DNA of 64,000 nucleotides from Brevundimonas sp. (GCF_029945885.1 NZ_JAQSDK010000013.1:107026-171025); one strand, 5' to 3'. Positions 28,045 to 36,012 are shown, numbered from the stretch's first letter. Translations and numbers: made by a program. Notes: a model not told the origin generated them from the sequence alone.

Positions 28045-28269
28045 CGTCAGATCCTTAAAGATCACATCCGGAAAACAGCGGCCGGACGCATGAAACAGGA
28101 ACGCGCGGGCAAATGTCCCGCGCGAGAGGGGGCCGTATAGAGGAAGGGCGGTCCGCGCGTCAAGGCCGAACCCGCCTGTCGGGAGTCGAACGTCCCTGTT
28201 CAGCCGCCGTTCAATTGCCGCCATATAGAGACTGTATCCATGACCACGTTTTCAAACCGAGGGGCGACA

Positions 28270-28746
28270 ATGAAACCTTCTGCTGTGCTGACCCGCACCC
28301 TGGCCACCGCCGTGCCGGTGCTCGCCGGGGCCCTGATGTTGGGGGCGTCGGCCGCGGCCCCCCAGGCCCCGGCACCCGCGCCGCCCGCCCAGACAGTCCT
28401 GCCCGGCTACTGGGAATATACGACCAGTGCCCTGGGCATGGGCGACACCGAGACCAAATGCGTCCGGCCCAGTGAGATCAACCGCTTCTTCGGCGGTCTG
28501 TCGACCCGGCGCTGGCGGTGCACCTACCCGGTGCGCGAGGTCGGCAACGGCCAGGCCCGGTTTGAAGGTGTCTGCCGCGACCCCAAGGGGCGGAGCGTCA
28601 ACGTCCGGCTGAACGGCCCCTTTGACGCGGAACATTTCCGTTTCCGGGGCGGGGCTCAGCTGGCGCGGGGCCTGCCCTATATTCCGGCCAGTATCACGGC
28701 GCATCGTATCAGCGCCGAATGCCCGGCCAACGCCGAATATTTCTGA
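28270..28746 (+). CDS. DUF3617-like secreted protein
   Basis: A 158-residue exported protein of the DUF3617 kind. I chose the ATG at 28270 because GAGGGG lies 6 bp upstream and a signal peptide follows (TLATAVPVLAGALMLGASAA, cut near residue 30). The core begins LPGYWEYTTSALGMG and has four cysteines in the pattern TKCVRPSE, RWRCTYP, GVCRD and SAEC, probably two disulfides. Function unknown. Divergent from rpmB, and it converges on the CdnL gene with a shared terminator. Confidence 0.82.
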   Translation: MKPSAVLTRTLATAVPVLAGALMLGASAAAPQAPAPAPPAQTVLPGYWEYTTSALGMGDTETKCVRPSEINRFFGGLSTRRWRCTYPVREVGNGQARFEGVCRDPKGRSVNVRLNGPFDAEHFRFRGGAQLARGLPYIPASITAHRISAECPANAEYF

Positions 28747-28772
28747 GGCCCGGCCCATCGGGCTCCGGAACA

Positions 28773-28806
28773 AGAAAAAGGCCCGGTCTCGCGACCGGGC
28801 CTTTTG
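28773..28806. terminator. Bidirectional terminator between DUF3617 and cdnL genes
   Basis: A stem AAAAGGCCCGGTC / GACCGGGCCTTTT with a 4-nt loop and T-runs on both strands lies between two convergent stop codons. Confidence 0.9.
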
Positions 28807-28831
28807 TCTATGACGACGATCGCCTGACGGG

Positions 28832-29398
28832 TCAGGCGGCTTCGGCCTCAGCCTCGGCCTCGGCGGCAGCGATGGCCGCCGGAGACAGGACAGCCTTCTT
28901 GGCGCTGAGCGACTTGGCCAGCAGCTCGACGGCGGCTCCCTTGTCGATGCGGTTGGCCGCAGCGACTTCACGGGCCATGCGGTCCAGGGCCGATTCATAG
29001 AGCTGGCGCTCGGAATAGGACTGTTCCGGCTGGCTGTCGGCACGGTGCAGGTCGCGAACCACCTCGGCGATCGAGATCAGGTCGCCGGAGTTGATCTTGG
29101 CTTCATATTCCTGGGCGCGGCGGCTCCACATGGTCCGCTTGATGCGGGCGCGGCCTTTGAGCGTGGTCAGGGCCTTGGTCACCACATCTTCGGCGGCCAG
29201 GGTGCGCAGGCCGGCCGTCTTGGCCTTCTTGGTCGGAACCCGCAGAGTCATCTTCTCGTGGTCGAAGGTCACGACATAGACTTCCAGTTCCATGCCAGCG
29301 ACCTCCTGGACCTCGACGGCGGCGACCTTGCCGACGCCGTGCGCCGGGTAGACGACCGCATCGCCTACCTTGAATTCCAGACCGCTCTTGCTCGTCAT
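28832..29398 (-). CDS. cdnL: CarD/CdnL-family RNA polymerase-binding regulator
   Basis: A 188-residue CarD/CdnL protein that binds the RNA polymerase beta subunit and stabilises the open complex at rRNA and growth-related promoters. The N-terminal RNAP-interaction domain starts with FKVGDAVVYPAHGVGKV, followed by the helical DNA-binding part containing TMWSRRAQEYEAKINSGD. The C-terminus is a short Glu/Ala tail (AEAEAEAEA). The ATG at 29398 matches the family start. In Caulobacter CdnL supports growth and cell size; the same role is inferred here. Confidence 0.95.
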   Translation of the reverse strand: MTSKSGLEFKVGDAVVYPAHGVGKVAAVEVQEVAGMELEVYVVTFDHEKMTLRVPTKKAKTAGLRTLAAEDVVTKALTTLKGRARIKRTMWSRRAQEYEAKINSGDLISIAEVVRDLHRADSQPEQSYSERQLYESALDRMAREVAAANRIDKGAAVELLAKSLSAKKAVLSPAAIAAAEAEAEAEAA

Positions 29399-29697
29399 GT
29401 CATTCCTTTCCCGGCAGCAGGGGCGGGCGAAGCGAAAACCCAGAGACGTCAAATCCTCTCCGTCGGCGGGGGCCGTCGGAGGGGACCGGTTTAGACGTCG
29501 CTGTGGAAACGGATCACCAAACCTCTGGCCGACCCTGCCTTCGTGGGCGGGGTTCTGTCGCAAACGCGGGCGGGGCGAAAATTTCGCTGACCGCCCGACC
29601 CAATGACGAGGAACCTATCACAAAATGCCGGAATTTCAAAACATCCACAGCTCCGTCTCCGGAGGGGTGTGTCACCGGTGGGGCCGGGGCTGAAGGC
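29399..29697. other. Gap between cdnL and fdxA
   Basis: About 300 bp without a gene. The part nearest cdnL holds an imperfect hairpin (CCTCTCCGTCGG with CCGTCGGAGGGG, near 29455-29482) that would lie in the cdnL leader. The rest shows no convincing promoter, terminator or RNA structure to me. The fdxA gene ends at the far side with no clear terminator. Confidence 0.4.
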
Positions 29698-30039
29698 TCA
29701 GGAGCCCTTGCCGGGTTTGGTGGAGAAATATTTCTCGAACTTGCCGGTCTCACGCTCGAATTGTGCGGCATCGGCCGGAGCTGTGCCCTTGACGGTTATG
29801 TTGGGCCAGACCTTGGCATATTCGGCGTTGACCTGAAGCCATTTGCCGTCGGGCTCGTCCTCGGTGTCGGGCACGATGGCGTCGACAGGGCATTCCGGTT
29901 CGCAGACACCGCAGTCGATGCATTCGTCCGGAGCGATGACCAGGAAATTCTCGCCCTCGTAGAAGCAGTCGACCGGGCAGACCTCGACACAGTCCATGAA
30001 TTTACATTTCACGCAGGCGTCGGTGACGATGTAGGTCAT
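29698..30039 (-). CDS. fdxA: 7Fe ferredoxin
   Basis: A 113-residue ferredoxin with one [3Fe-4S] and one [4Fe-4S] cluster. The cysteines are at 9, 12, 17, 21, 25, 40, 43, 46 and 50; by the Azotobacter FdI pattern, 9/17/50 would hold the 3Fe cluster and 21/40/43/46 the 4Fe cluster, with 12 and 25 extra. The short helical C-terminus ([13 protein letters not shown]) is typical of the alphaproteobacterial form. It is an electron carrier, partner unknown. It sits between cdnL and the YceI/S4/helicase group, an arrangement common in alphaproteobacteria. Confidence 0.96.
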   Translation of the reverse strand: MTYIVTDACVKCKFMDCVEVCPVDCFYEGENFLVIAPDECIDCGVCEPECPVDAIVPDTEDEPDGKWLQVNAEYAKVWPNITVKGTAPADAAQFERETGKFEKYFSTKPGKGS

Positions 30040-30234
30040 GGCGGAGCTGAAATACCGGGCGAAGGTCGGGGAGGGAATGGCCTGCGGACATGACCCCCGA
30101 CCGTTGTCCTGTCAACTGATCGGCCCCGAAAGCGCCCCGGATCAGGGAGCTGCGGGCCGGCCCATCGCGCGTTATTTGCAGCAGTGTCTATTACAGATAT
30201 GGTCGGCGCTTCCCGGTCTTCAGGAGATCCGTCC

Positions 30235-30864
30235 ATGCTGTCACGTCAACGTCTCGTCCGTTCGGGCCTCGCAGGAGCCCTGGCGCTCAGCCTCGTGGCT
30301 GGTGGCGTGTTCGCCCAGGCCGCCCTGACCCGCAACCCCGCCGAGGTCGAGGCCGGAACCTACAAATTGGATCCGGCCCACGGCAAGATCACCTGGTCGA
30401 TCCAGCATATGGGCTTTTCGACCTATTCCGGTCAGTTCACCAACGTCTCGGCCGATCTGACGCTGGACCCGGCCAATCCTTCGGCCGCGACCCTGACCGC
30501 GACCGTGCCCCTGGCCGACGTCGCCCCCAATGACGATGGCCTGAAGGCTCACCTCCAGACGCCGGACTTCTTCAATACTGCAGAGTTCCCGACGGCCACC
30601 TTCACGGCCCGGACGATCGTCGTCGATTCGTCCGACCCGAGTGAGGCTGACGTCACGGGCGATCTGAGCCTGCATGGCGTGACGCGATCCGTCACCCTGG
30701 CCGTCAAATTCAACCAGGCCGGGCCGTTCATGGGCGGGGCCTATCGCGTGGGCTTCGACGGCGAGACGACGATTAACCGGTCGGAATTCGGCATCGACAA
30801 ATATGTCCCGATGCTGGGCGACGCGGTCGAACTCCATATCGAGGGTGAGTTCGTCAAACAGTAG
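30235..30864 (+). CDS. YceI-family periplasmic lipid-binding protein
   Basis: A 209-residue YceI-like protein with a signal peptide (LAGALALSLVAGGVFA, cut near residue 28). The lipocalin-like core is typical: YKLDPAHGKITWSIQHMG, then LQTPDFFNTAEFPTATF and LSLHGVTRSVTL. Such proteins bind isoprenoid quinones or similar lipids in the periplasm. It runs opposite to its flanking genes and its last 11 bp overlap the end of the convergent S4 gene, so it may be a later insertion between fdxA and the S4/helicase pair. Confidence 0.93.
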   Translation: MLSRQRLVRSGLAGALALSLVAGGVFAQAALTRNPAEVEAGTYKLDPAHGKITWSIQHMGFSTYSGQFTNVSADLTLDPANPSAATLTATVPLADVAPNDDGLKAHLQTPDFFNTAEFPTATFTARTIVVDSSDPSEADVTGDLSLHGVTRSVTLAVKFNQAGPFMGGAYRVGFDGETTINRSEFGIDKYVPMLGDAVELHIEGEFVKQ

Positions 30865-31153
30865 GCGCGTCGTCCGACCCCACCAGGCTGGAATAGAGGG
30901 CGCGGGCCTCCGTCGGGGGGCCGCGCCGCGTGCCCAGGGCCTCGACCCGCACCGACAGGACCCGGCCACTGATCGCGAAGGTCAGGGCATCGCCGGGATG
31001 GACGAGGCGGCTGGGCTTGTCGAGCCGGACCTGGTGCCCGCGCTGGGCCAGGCGCACGGCCCCGCGCTCGACGAAGGCGGTCGCCAGGGACCGTGTGCGC
31101 AGGAAGCGGGCCCGCCACAGCCAGACATCGACGCGACAGGCGCTGTCGTTCAT
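30854..31153 (-). CDS. S4-domain RNA-binding protein (Hsp15-like)
   Basis: A 99-residue protein that is almost wholly an S4 RNA-binding domain (CRVDVWLWRARFLRTRSLA, then RLDKPSRLVHPGDALTF). It resembles ribosome-associated heat-shock protein Hsp15, which recycles stalled 50S subunits. The start at 31153 overlaps the helicase stop (ATGA), so the two are translated together; both bind RNA, which suggests a shared job. The 3' end overlaps the yceI gene on the other strand by 11 bp. Confidence 0.9.
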   Translation of the reverse strand: MNDSACRVDVWLWRARFLRTRSLATAFVERGAVRLAQRGHQVRLDKPSRLVHPGDALTFAISGRVLSVRVEALGTRRGPPTEARALYSSLVGSDDAPTV

Positions 31154-33636
31154 GCCTTGGGCGCGACCCGTCGCCGGGCTGTGGCCTTGCGTCGCGGGGG
31201 CCGCGCCGGGGCGGCGGTCAGGGCGGCCAGGGCGGCGAAGGGCGAGTCTTTCGGCGGGGCCACGGGTTGCCCGGGCCGATCGGGTAACCGGGCGCGCACG
31301 GGCCGCAACGCGATCGACAGCGCCCGGGCCTCGTCGGCGGTCCAGCCCAGTTCGGCCAAGACCGGGGCGGGCAGGGTACCGTCCTTGCCGCGTTGATCGG
31401 CGGCCCGTTCCAGCGCCTCGACCGGCACGGCCCAGCGCCCGACGGCGCGCAGGCCGCGGGCCGACAGGGTCCGGGCTGACGGTGGCGGATCGGGCAGCAG
31501 GGTCAGGCCCCCGGCCTGTGGACGGAACGGTTGATCGGCGACGAAGGCCAGGGCCAGGGCCCGGGCGCGTGGCTTCAATATATCGGGCAGCCAGACCGAG
31601 TGGCTGCCCATGCGCACGGCGAAGGTGCGCAGCGTGCGGCGCTCGGCCGGGCTGAGGGCGTGGAGGTCGCGCTCGACCTCGGCCCGGTCGATCAGGCCGC
31701 CGGCCTCGACCAGCCGGAAGGCCAGGCCACGCGGCAGACCCTTCAGGCTTCCGCTGTCGAGCGCCCGGCGCAGGCGACGCAGGGATTTCAGTGCCCGTCC
31801 GGCCTCGGCCGCCAGCCAGGCCTCGATCCGCTGGCGGGCGCGGTCGCGGGTGGCCGTGGGTCCAAGTTCGCTGAGCAGCCGCACCCGGGGGGCGAAGGGA
31901 TCGCCACCGATGATCCGCGCGGCCTGGGCCCCCTGCCACAGGACGATTCCGTCCGGGGCGACCGAGAAGGCGTCGTCACTGTCGCCTGTCAGCCTGCCGA
32001 GGCGCCGGGCGATCTCGGGGCCGACGGCGCGACCGGCGGCGGCCTTCAGCGTGCGGTCGGCCAGGGTGGAGCCGCCCTTGTCCGGGGCGAAACGGACCCC
32101 GTCCAGGTGGCCGACCACCTCACCCTCGACCGTGACCCGGCCGTCCTCGGCCACCTCGGCGGCGAGATCCGGCCGGTCGTTGAGCGACCGCATCAGGGCG
32201 GTGGTACGGCGGTCGACGAACCGGGCCGTCAGCCGCTCGTGCAGGACATCGGACAGCCGCTCTTCCAGTACCCGGGTCTGGTCGCGCCAGTCGCGGGCCT
32301 GGTCCAGCCAGTCGGCCCGGTTGGCGATGTAGGACAGGGTGCGCACCCCGGCCAGTCGGGCCGAGAGCTGGTCGATCTGGCCGTCATCGCGGTCCAGTTG
32401 GGCGAAGCGGGGGGCGATCCAGTCGGCGGTCAGCCGTCCGCGCGGCCCGGTCAGGGCCTGGAAGATCCCCTTCGACAGGCGGGCGTGTTCGTCGAGGGTG
32501 GTCTTCTGGAAATCGGGCAGCTGACAGGCCTCCCACAGCCGCATCACCGCGCCGCGTGAGCGGCCGATACGTTTGACGTCCTCATCGGCCATGGCCCGGC
32601 GCAACAGGGTTTCGTCGAGGGCCGGGGCCGCCAGTTTCAGCCCCCGCGTGCCGGGGGTCTCGACCAGGGAGCGCAGCAGGTCGGGCAGGGTGTCGAAATC
32701 CAGCCGGGCATTGCGCCATTCGGCAGCCACCACCGGATCGAACCGGTGGTCGACCACCTGTTCGACCAGATCGGCATCCAGTTCCTCGCATTCGCCGGTG
32801 ACACCGAAGGTGCCGTCGCGCAGGTGGCGACCGGCGCGGCCGGCGATCTGGCCGATCTCATGGGCATGCAGCCAGCGGGTGCGGGTGCCGTCGAATTTGC
32901 GCAGGCCGGCGAAGGCGACATGGTCGACGTCCATGTTCAGCCCCATGCCGATGGCGTCGGTGGCGACGAGAAAGTCGACCTCGCCGGACTGGAACAGTTC
33001 GACCTGGGCATTGCGGGTGCGCGGCGACAGACTGCCCATGACCACGGCGGCCCCGCCGCGCTGGCGGCGGATCAGCTCGGCGATCGCATAGACCCGCTCG
33101 GTCGAGAAGGCGACGATGGCACTGCGCCGCGGCAGCCGGGTCAGCTTCTTCGACCCGTCGTAGCTGAGGGTCGAGAGGCGTTCGCGGATGACGACCTCAA
33201 GGTCGGGGATCAGGGCCCGCATCAGGGGGGCCATGGTGCCGGCCCCCAGGAACATGGTCTCGAACCGGCCGCGGGCGTGCAGCAGGCGCTGGGTGAACAT
33301 GTGGCCGCGCTCGGGATCGGCGACCAGCTGGATCTCGTCGACGGCCAGGAATTCCACCTGGCGTTCCAGCGGCATGGCCTCGACCGTGCAGACGAAGAAC
33401 CGGGCCCGGGGCGGGACGATCTTCTCCTCGCCGGTGATCAGGGCCACGGCTGCGGCTCCGCAGCGTTTGACGATCCGCTCATAGATCTCGCGCGCCAGCA
33501 GACGCAGCGGCAGGCCGATCATGCCCGAGGCGTGACCCAGCATCCGCTCGACCGCCAGATGGGTCTTGCCGGTATTGGTGGGGCCCAGGACCGCGACGAC
33601 GCGCGAGGGGGCCAGACCCGTGGGGCGATCACTCAT
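31150..33636 (-). CDS. SUV3-like DExD/H-box helicase
   Basis: An 828-residue superfamily 2 helicase like the mitochondrial RNA helicase SUV3, typical of alphaproteobacteria. Motif I is GPTNTGKTHLAVERM, motif II FLAVDEIQLVAD (DEIQ), and motifs V/VI are in VATDAIGMGLNMDVDHVAF and EIGQIAGRAGRHLRDG. The C-terminal region is long and Arg/Ala/Pro-rich, ending in a basic tail. Substrate by homology is RNA, possibly with a degradosome. I chose the ATG at 33636 as the start directly before the conserved APSRVVAVLGPTNTGKT. Confidence 0.92.
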   Translation of the reverse strand: MSDRPTGLAPSRVVAVLGPTNTGKTHLAVERMLGHASGMIGLPLRLLAREIYERIVKRCGAAAVALITGEEKIVPPRARFFVCTVEAMPLERQVEFLAVDEIQLVADPERGHMFTQRLLHARGRFETMFLGAGTMAPLMRALIPDLEVVIRERLSTLSYDGSKKLTRLPRRSAIVAFSTERVYAIAELIRRQRGGAAVVMGSLSPRTRNAQVELFQSGEVDFLVATDAIGMGLNMDVDHVAFAGLRKFDGTRTRWLHAHEIGQIAGRAGRHLRDGTFGVTGECEELDADLVEQVVDHRFDPVVAAEWRNARLDFDTLPDLLRSLVETPGTRGLKLAAPALDETLLRRAMADEDVKRIGRSRGAVMRLWEACQLPDFQKTTLDEHARLSKGIFQALTGPRGRLTADWIAPRFAQLDRDDGQIDQLSARLAGVRTLSYIANRADWLDQARDWRDQTRVLEERLSDVLHERLTARFVDRRTTALMRSLNDRPDLAAEVAEDGRVTVEGEVVGHLDGVRFAPDKGGSTLADRTLKAAAGRAVGPEIARRLGRLTGDSDDAFSVAPDGIVLWQGAQAARIIGGDPFAPRVRLLSELGPTATRDRARQRIEAWLAAEAGRALKSLRRLRRALDSGSLKGLPRGLAFRLVEAGGLIDRAEVERDLHALSPAERRTLRTFAVRMGSHSVWLPDILKPRARALALAFVADQPFRPQAGGLTLLPDPPPSARTLSARGLRAVGRWAVPVEALERAADQRGKDGTLPAPVLAELGWTADEARALSIALRPVRARLPDRPGQPVAPPKDSPFAALAALTAAPARPPRRKATARRRVAPKA

Positions 33637-33779
33637 GATGGACCCAAGGTGGCGACTCACGAGGCATTGCTCAAGGCGCAAGCGTCGGGCGTCAGGGTCG
33701 CAGGGCGTATGGTGAAATTCGCTTGCTCCGCGCCGTGGGGACCGCACAGTGACGGTTACCGCATATCCGGAGCCTGACC

Positions 33780-34262
33780 TTGACCGACACCGCCCCCCGC
33801 AAGCCGATTGCCTGGCCCATGCTGATCCGCCAGGGCCACCTGTTCCTGGGCATGATCATCGCGCCCAGCATCCTGATGTTCGCCATCACCGGCGGGCTGC
33901 AGATCTTCCGCCTGCAGGAGAGCCACGAAGGCTACACCCCGCCCCCGATCGTCGAGAAGCTGGGTCGGATGCACATGGATCAGGTCTTTGCGCTGAAGAA
34001 GCCGCGGCCCGCGCCGGTGGCGGCTCCGGCCGCGGCGGACGCACCGGCGGCGGCGGTCGAGGCGGCCCGGCCGGAACCGAAGCCCGCCCCGCCGCTGTCG
34101 AAGGTGCTGCTGCAGTGGTTCTTCACCCTGGTCGCCGTCGGCCTGGTGCTGTCCACCCTGATGGGGGTCTGGATGGGCGTCATGGTCAGCCGCTGGAAGA
34201 TCACGGCGCGCTGGCTGCTGCTGGCCGGCACCGTCCTGCCGGTGCTGATGCTGCTGGTCTAG
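33780..34262 (+). CDS. PepSY-associated-TM-like membrane protein
   Basis: A 160-residue membrane protein starting at a TTG preceded by CCGGAG. Two membrane segments lie at about 21-40 (LFLGMIIAPSILMFAITGGL) and 110-130 (WFFTLVAVGLVLSTLMGVWM), with a third near the C-terminus (WLLLAGTVLPVLMLLV). Between them is a Pro/Ala-rich linker (VAAPAAADAPAAAVEAA). The layout resembles small PepSY-type reductase or iron-regulated membrane proteins, but no PepSY domain is complete. Function unknown; divergent from the helicase gene. Confidence 0.75.
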   Translation: MTDTAPRKPIAWPMLIRQGHLFLGMIIAPSILMFAITGGLQIFRLQESHEGYTPPPIVEKLGRMHMDQVFALKKPRPAPVAAPAAADAPAAAVEAARPEPKPAPPLSKVLLQWFFTLVAVGLVLSTLMGVWMGVMVSRWKITARWLLLAGTVLPVLMLLV

Positions 34263-34512
34263 GGCCCGATATCCGTCGGTCTTAACGGGGCGTGGTTAAC
34301 CGGCGGAACAGGGGCGAAACGAATCAGGACCGAATCGCCGACACCGCCCGATTCAGGGTTTGTTCCCTACAAGATATTGTATCTTAAGAAGGATTAACCA
34401 CAATCAGCGGCGCGTTCCGGCCAGGGGTATGCGGCGGGCGCGCGGTAATTCCATCGCGGGGCGGCGTGAGGTGCTTCCCCCGCGCCCGCCGAGCCGCTAG
34501 GTCAGCCTTCGT
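34263..34512. other. Structured gap with GANTC cluster and TTAA motifs before tRNA-Arg
   Basis: No gene. Three CcrM methylation sites (GANTC at 34321, 34332 and 34350) fall within 34 bp. A perfect palindrome AAGATA-TTG-TATCTT (34371-34385) follows, then TTAA-GAAGGA-TTAACC (34384-34399), close to a CtrA box but with a 6-bp spacer. Nearer the tRNA, an 11-bp GC arm (CGGCGGGCGCG, 34432-34442) pairs exactly with 34481-34491. This looks like a regulatory region or a small structured RNA. Confidence 0.45.
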
Positions 34513-34589
34513 GACCCCGTAGCTCAGCCGGATAGAGCAAGGCTTTCCTAAAGCAGAGGTCGGGGGTTCGAGTCCCTCCGGGGTCGCCA
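34513..34589 (+). tRNA. tRNA-Arg (anticodon CCT)
   Basis: A 77-nt cloverleaf: acceptor GACCCCG/CGGGGTC, D arm GCTC...GAGC, anticodon loop TTCCTAA, T arm GGGGG-TTCGAGT-CCCTC, discriminator G and a genomic CCA. It decodes AGG. The lower two pairs of the anticodon stem (A-G and G-A) are mismatched as drawn; the other three pair. The 3' end is one base from the stop codon of the convergent acetyltransferase gene. Confidence 0.95.
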
Positions 34590-34590
34590 A

Positions 34591-35082
34591 CTAAGACAGA
34601 AGCTTCTCGACCAGGACCACGTCACGCCAGACGCCGTCCAGTTGTCCATGCCGTCTCAGCACGCCGACCTTCCGGAAGCCGAGCGCGGCGAGCAGGCCCA
34701 GGCTCGCCGTGTTCTCGGGAAAGACGCGCGACAGGAGCTTCCAGAGTCCGGCCTCGCGCGCCGCCTCGATCAGACTGACCATCGCGGCGCGACCGGCCCC
34801 GCATCCCCGATGGTCCCGGCCGACGTAGACCGAGAACTCGGCCACGCCCCGATAGACGAACCGGTCCGCGTGGGGAAAGCTGGCGGCGAAGGCGATCACC
34901 GGTCCCGCCTCCCCGGTCACCACCCGGACCGGATGCCGGCCGTCGAACCACCGGGCGATCATGTCGGGGGTGCGGTGTTCGGTCTCGAAGGTGCCGACCC
35001 GATCCTCGATGCCCTGATTATAGATCGCCGTGATCGTCGCCGCGTCGGCGACGGTAGCGGCTCGCGTGCGCATCCTGTCCAT
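34591..35082 (-). CDS. arsN1: GNAT N-acetyltransferase, ArsN1-like (phosphinothricin/arsinothricin type)
   Basis: A 163-residue GNAT acetyltransferase of the phosphinothricin/arsinothricin acetyltransferase group. Motifs include IYNQGIEDRVGTFETEHRTP at the start, the acetyl-CoA loop region VYVGRDHRGCGAGRAAM, and VFPENTASLGLLAALGFRKV near the end. ArsN1 enzymes detoxify the organoarsenical antibiotic arsinothricin by N-acetylation; closely related PAT enzymes act on phosphinothricin. The assignment to arsenic rests mainly on the neighbours, an ArsR-type repressor and an ArsI-like lyase. It is divergent from arsR and so probably under the same operator region. The start at 35082 has an alternative 3 codons later. 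Confidence 0.8.
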   Translation of the reverse strand: MDRMRTRAATVADAATITAIYNQGIEDRVGTFETEHRTPDMIARWFDGRHPVRVVTGEAGPVIAFAASFPHADRFVYRGVAEFSVYVGRDHRGCGAGRAAMVSLIEAAREAGLWKLLSRVFPENTASLGLLAALGFRKVGVLRRHGQLDGVWRDVVLVEKLLS

Positions 35083-35158
35083 CCTGCGTTCCTGCCCGAC
35101 CTTGAGTCCGTCCGTCCGGAGCCGGTCGCCCCGGTCGAGGGCGTTGACGGTAGGCCGG

Positions 35159-35190
35159 TTGACACAACTAATAATCTAGATATATAGGTT
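35159..35190. promoter_or_regulatory. Promoter/operator of the arsR-arsI operon
   Basis: TTGACA (35159-35164) and TATATA (35181-35186, 16-bp spacing) form a strong promoter in an otherwise GC-rich background. Between them lies an AT-rich imperfect dyad centred on TCTAGA, the type of site ArsR/SmtB repressors bind. The ATG follows only 7 bp after the -10, so the message has a very short leader. Confidence 0.55.
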
Positions 35191-35193
35191 CGT

Positions 35194-35532
35194 ATGCAAG
35201 CATTATCCCCCGGCCTGGACGAAATCGAAGAGCGGGTGGCGGACCGGTTGGCCGCACTGGGGGCACCTGTGCGGCTTCGGCTGATCCGTCTGCTGGTGCG
35301 GGCCGGGGAGGAGGGTCTGACGGTCGGTGACCTGCAGCGTCGTCTGGAGATGCCGGCCTCCACCCATGCACATCACCTCGCCGCGCTGGTGCGCACGGGC
35401 CTGGTCCTTCAGGAGCGGCGCGGTCGCGAGGTGTTCTGCCGCGCCGACTTCGCCGCCGTGCGTGGCCTGGGGGAGTATCTCAGCGATCAGTGCTGCGCCG
35501 ACGCGGGGGCCGGTGGTCGGGTCCCGGAGTGA
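35194..35532 (+). CDS. arsR: ArsR-family metalloregulatory repressor
   Basis: A 112-residue winged-helix repressor of the ArsR/SmtB family. The DNA-recognition region is LTVGDLQRRLEMPASTHAHH (residues 42-61). Cys82, Cys100 and Cys101 (FCRAD, DQCCADA) are the candidate As(III) or methyl-As(III) ligands; the paired cysteines sit near the C-terminus. This differs from the classic alpha3 ELCVCD site, so it belongs to one of the later-evolved binding-site types. It should release DNA on binding trivalent arsenical, turning on arsI and possibly the divergent arsN1. Confidence 0.85.
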   Translation: MQALSPGLDEIEERVADRLAALGAPVRLRLIRLLVRAGEEGLTVGDLQRRLEMPASTHAHHLAALVRTGLVLQERRGREVFCRADFAAVRGLGEYLSDQCCADAGAGGRVPE

Positions 35533-35577
35533 CGATTTGTCGATCTGAAATAACTATAAAACTGGAGAAATAGTAAG

Positions 35578-36012
35578 ATGAAACGACTTCATGTGCATGT
35601 CAGTGTCGACGACCTCGCGGTGTCGAAGGCCTTCTACAGCGCCCTGTTCGGCACCGAGCCGGTCGTCGAGAAGAACGACTACGCCAAATGGATGGTCGAT
35701 GATCCCCGGGTCAATTTTGCCATTTCCAGCAAGCCGGACCGGCGTTCCGGCCTGAACCACCTGGGCATCCAGGCCGAGAATGAGGCCGAGCTCGACACCC
35801 TTCACGCGGCGCTGGGTGCGGCCAACATCGCCACCCACACCGAGACCTGCGCCCGGTGCTGCTACGCCGAGAGCGACAAGCACTGGGCCGTCGATCCGGA
35901 CGGTATCGTATGGGAAACCTACCGCACCATGGGCGCGATCGCCGTCTACGGCGAAGACCGGGGTGAAGGCGTCGATCCGCTCGTGAAGCCGGGCGAGCCG
36001 GTCACGCCGTAG
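35578..36012 (+). CDS. arsI: ArsI/CadI-type vicinal oxygen chelate protein, probable C-As lyase
   Basis: A 144-residue glyoxalase-fold protein matching ArsI C-As lyases, which use Fe(II) and O2 to cleave the carbon-arsenic bond of trivalent organoarsenicals. The diagnostic features are present: His5, His61 (LNHLG) and Glu113 (VWETYR) as likely iron ligands, and the vicinal pair Cys94-Cys95 in ETCARCCYAESDKHW that binds methylarsenite. The family is also annotated CadI (cadmium-induced). It lies 45 bp after arsR on the same strand. No arsM, arsC or efflux gene is seen nearby. Confidence 0.87.
   Translation: MKRLHVHVSVDDLAVSKAFYSALFGTEPVVEKNDYAKWMVDDPRVNFAISSKPDRRSGLNHLGIQAENEAELDTLHAALGAANIATHTETCARCCYAESDKHWAVDPDGIVWETYRTMGAIAVYGEDRGEGVDPLVKPGEPVTP

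Noticed and set aside
34384..34590. 68-codon reading frame on the minus strand covering tRNA-Arg
   Set aside because: It is antisense to the tRNA and gives the familiar spurious peptide seen opposite tRNA genes.
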